DNA of 14,910 nucleotides. Source: Schleiferiaceae bacterium. Its GTDB lineage: Bacteria > Bacteroidota > Bacteroidia > Flavobacteriales > Schleiferiaceae. This document shows, one piece after another, positions 13,882 to 14,910 of the stretch. Numbering within the stretch: the first letter of the stretch is position 1; every line of letters begins with the position of its first letter. The stretch is from contig JALQUY010000028.1 in the NCBI GenBank assembly GCA_023260615.1, positions 1 to 14,910 of the forward strand. Reading direction: 5' to 3'. The position numbers and the translations under genes were made by a program. Under the pieces are notes generated by a model. That model worked only from the letters and a program-made list of their open reading frames with translations, ran no database searches and was not told the origin of the DNA.

Positions 13882-14700
13882 TTAGTAGCTCTCCTGGTCG
13901 TTGGGGAAATCGCGGGATTTGACGTCCTGCACGTAGGCGCCGATGGCGGCGGGGATTTGTTCGGCCAAATTCAAATAGCGGCGCAAGAAACGCGGACTGA
14001 ATTCGGTATTCATGCCGAGCATGTCATGCAAAACCAGAACTTGACCATCTACATCTGCACCTGCACCAATGCCGATGGTGGGAATGCTAATGGACTCAGA
14101 TACGAGCTTGGCCAGCTGAGCGGGAATCTTTTCCAAAACGACCGCAAAACAACCCGCTTCTTCCAGGGCTTTGGCGTCCGCGAGCAGTTGAGCCGCTTCT
14201 TGCTCTTCCTTCGCGCGCACCGCATAGGTCCCAAACTTGTAGATGCTCTGAGGGGTCAATCCCAAGTGGCCCATGACGGGAATTCCAGAGGAAACAATGC
14301 GTTCAATGGTGGAGACCACTTCCTTGCCACCTTCTAGTTTAACTGCGTGGCCGCCTGACTCCTTCATGATGCGGATGGCCGAGGAGAGGGCTTCTTTAGC
14401 ATTGCCCTGGTAGGAGCCAAATGGAAGATCCACTACCACCAAGGCGCGGTCCACCCCGCGAATGACGCTGGAGGCATGGTAAATCATGTGGTCCAAGGTG
14501 ATGGGAAGCGTGGTTTCGTGCCCGGCCATTACGTTAGATGCACTGTCACCCACCAAAATGACATCAATGCCAGACTGGTCTACCAAACGGGCCATACTGT
14601 AATCGTAGGCGGTGAGCATGGCAATGCGCTCGCCGCGCTGCTTCATCTCCACCAGGGAGTTGGTAGTCACCTTTTTGTATTCCTTTTTCGCGGTAGACAT
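13882..14700 (-). CDS. panB: 3-methyl-2-oxobutanoate hydroxymethyltransferase (ketopantoate hydroxymethyltransferase)
   Basis: 272 aa. It transfers a hydroxymethyl group from 5,10-methylenetetrahydrofolate to ketoisovalerate, the first committed step of pantothenate and coenzyme A synthesis. Metal and substrate motifs are VGDSASNVMAGHETTLPIT (Asp52 and Ser53), DLPFGSY (Asp91), and KLEGG. PVMGHLGLTPQS at 141-152 and Glu190 in VVLEKIP (catalytic) are intact, as is GIGAGADVDGQVLV. The start at ATG 14700 is chosen because MSTAKKEYKKVTT is the usual flavobacterial N-terminus; a TTG nine codons earlier lies near the promoter box. The gene leads a minus-strand group with the pseudouridine synthase and isoaspartyl peptidase, and is divergent from the lipoprotein at 14754. 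Confidence 0.96.
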   Translation of the reverse strand: MSTAKKEYKKVTTNSLVEMKQRGERIAMLTAYDYSMARLVDQSGIDVILVGDSASNVMAGHETTLPITLDHMIYHASSVIRGVDRALVVVDLPFGSYQGNAKEALSSAIRIMKESGGHAVKLEGGKEVVSTIERIVSSGIPVMGHLGLTPQSIYKFGTYAVRAKEEQEAAQLLADAKALEEAGCFAVVLEKIPAQLAKLVSESISIPTIGIGAGADVDGQVLVLHDMLGMNTEFSPRFLRRYLNLAEQIPAAIGAYVQDVKSRDFPNDQESY

Positions 14701-14716
14701 AGTCGTGGATTTTGCC

Positions 14717-14724
14717 CAAAAGTA
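14717..14724 (-). promoter_or_regulatory. Candidate -7 box TACTTTTG for panB
   Basis: The minus strand reads TACTTTTG, an exact TAnnTTTG match, 16 bases before the panB ATG. It lies back-to-back with the plus-strand box at 14741-14748. Confidence 0.5.
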
Positions 14725-14740
14725 CAACCTCTTTCCGTGG

Positions 14741-14748
14741 TATCTTTG
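14741..14748 (+). promoter_or_regulatory. Candidate -7 box TATCTTTG for the terminal lipoprotein gene
   Basis: TATCTTTG matches the Bacteroidota -7 consensus exactly and ends five bases before the ATG at 14754, so a transcript would have almost no leader. The same octamer precedes the TSUP gene with a six-base gap. Confidence 0.5.
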
Positions 14749-14753
14749 GAGCT

Positions 14754-14910
14754 ATGAAGGGCATTCGAATACTGATTGGGGCATGCGCATTGGCGCTTTG
14801 GACCTCGTGCGACAACACCTTGGACGTGACGGCTCCATTTGAAAACGTGCCCATTGTGTATGCCACCTTGGATCCGAATTCCGATACGCAGTATGTGCGC
14901 ATTGGGCGTG
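14754..14910 (+). CDS. Lipoprotein of unknown function, N-terminal part (3' truncated by window edge)
   Basis: 52 codons are visible. The signal peptide MKGIRILIGACALAL ends in lipobox LWTSC, with Cys19 as the lipidated residue. The mature part begins DNTLDVTAPFENVPIVYATL and continues DPNSDTQYVRIGR. This V-x-A-P-x-x-x-V-P-V-V-Y-x-x-L-D-P-x-x-D-x-Q-Y-V-R-I pattern resembles lipoproteins seen in flavobacteria, often of several hundred residues and unknown role; that resemblance is from memory. It is divergent from panB. The rest lies beyond the window. Confidence 0.75.
   Translation, partial: MKGIRILIGACALALWTSCDNTLDVTAPFENVPIVYATLDPNSDTQYVRIGR

Noticed and set aside
1..14910. Search for tRNA, rRNA, CRISPR repeats, transposase or integrase genes and toxin-antitoxin pairs
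   Set aside because: None could be recognised; coding space is almost fully taken by the genes listed, and no direct repeat array was seen.

Overview
The window looks like a chromosomal segment from a Bacteroidota bacterium, most likely a marine Flavobacteriales relative with a GC-rich genome. The evidence is the many lipoproteins with short Lys-led signal peptides, a PanB whose N-terminus is of flavobacterial type, a GCTD...DGSC motif common in flavobacterial exported proteins, promoter boxes of the Bacteroidota TAnnTTTG type, and very few Shine-Dalgarno sequences. Coding density is very high, with no RNA genes, IS elements or CRISPR arrays seen. Family-level assignment is inference.

Layout. 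(1) 1-1674, plus strand: 3' end of a Ppx/GppA phosphatase, coupled by an ATGA overlap to a lipoprotein with a starch-binding-like domain and an esterase domain. A hairpin terminator at 1677-1698 sits between this unit and a converging one. (2) 3717-1721, minus strand: TSUP permease, ZIP-family metal transporter and thiol peroxidase (tpx). (3) 3772-8511, plus strand: small unknown lipoprotein, THUMP-type 23S rRNA methyltransferase (rlmL-like), pfkA and priA, with overlaps or 6-base spacing. (4) 10973-8508, minus strand: a visibly AT-richer three-gene unit, made of two paralogous lipoproteins with a BamE/SmpA-like motif and a protein with a C-terminal SPOR domain. (5) 11139-12161, plus strand: a lipoprotein of the proline iminopeptidase family. 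(6) 14700-12163, minus strand: panB, an RluA-family pseudouridine synthase starting directly after the panB stop, and a membrane-anchored isoaspartyl peptidase/L-asparaginase. (7) 14754 to the end, plus strand: the start of another lipoprotein.

Housekeeping genes (glycolysis, replication restart, rRNA modification, pantothenate synthesis) alternate with envelope genes. The least explained part is the 8508-10973 envelope cassette: two related lipoproteins, one with a 12-cysteine periplasmic portion, co-transcribed with a putative peptidoglycan-binding SPOR protein. A second theme is that several start codons lie only 4-8 bases downstream of a TAnnTTT(G)-type box, as expected for leaderless or nearly leaderless mRNAs. 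No clearly new defence or mobile system was found.
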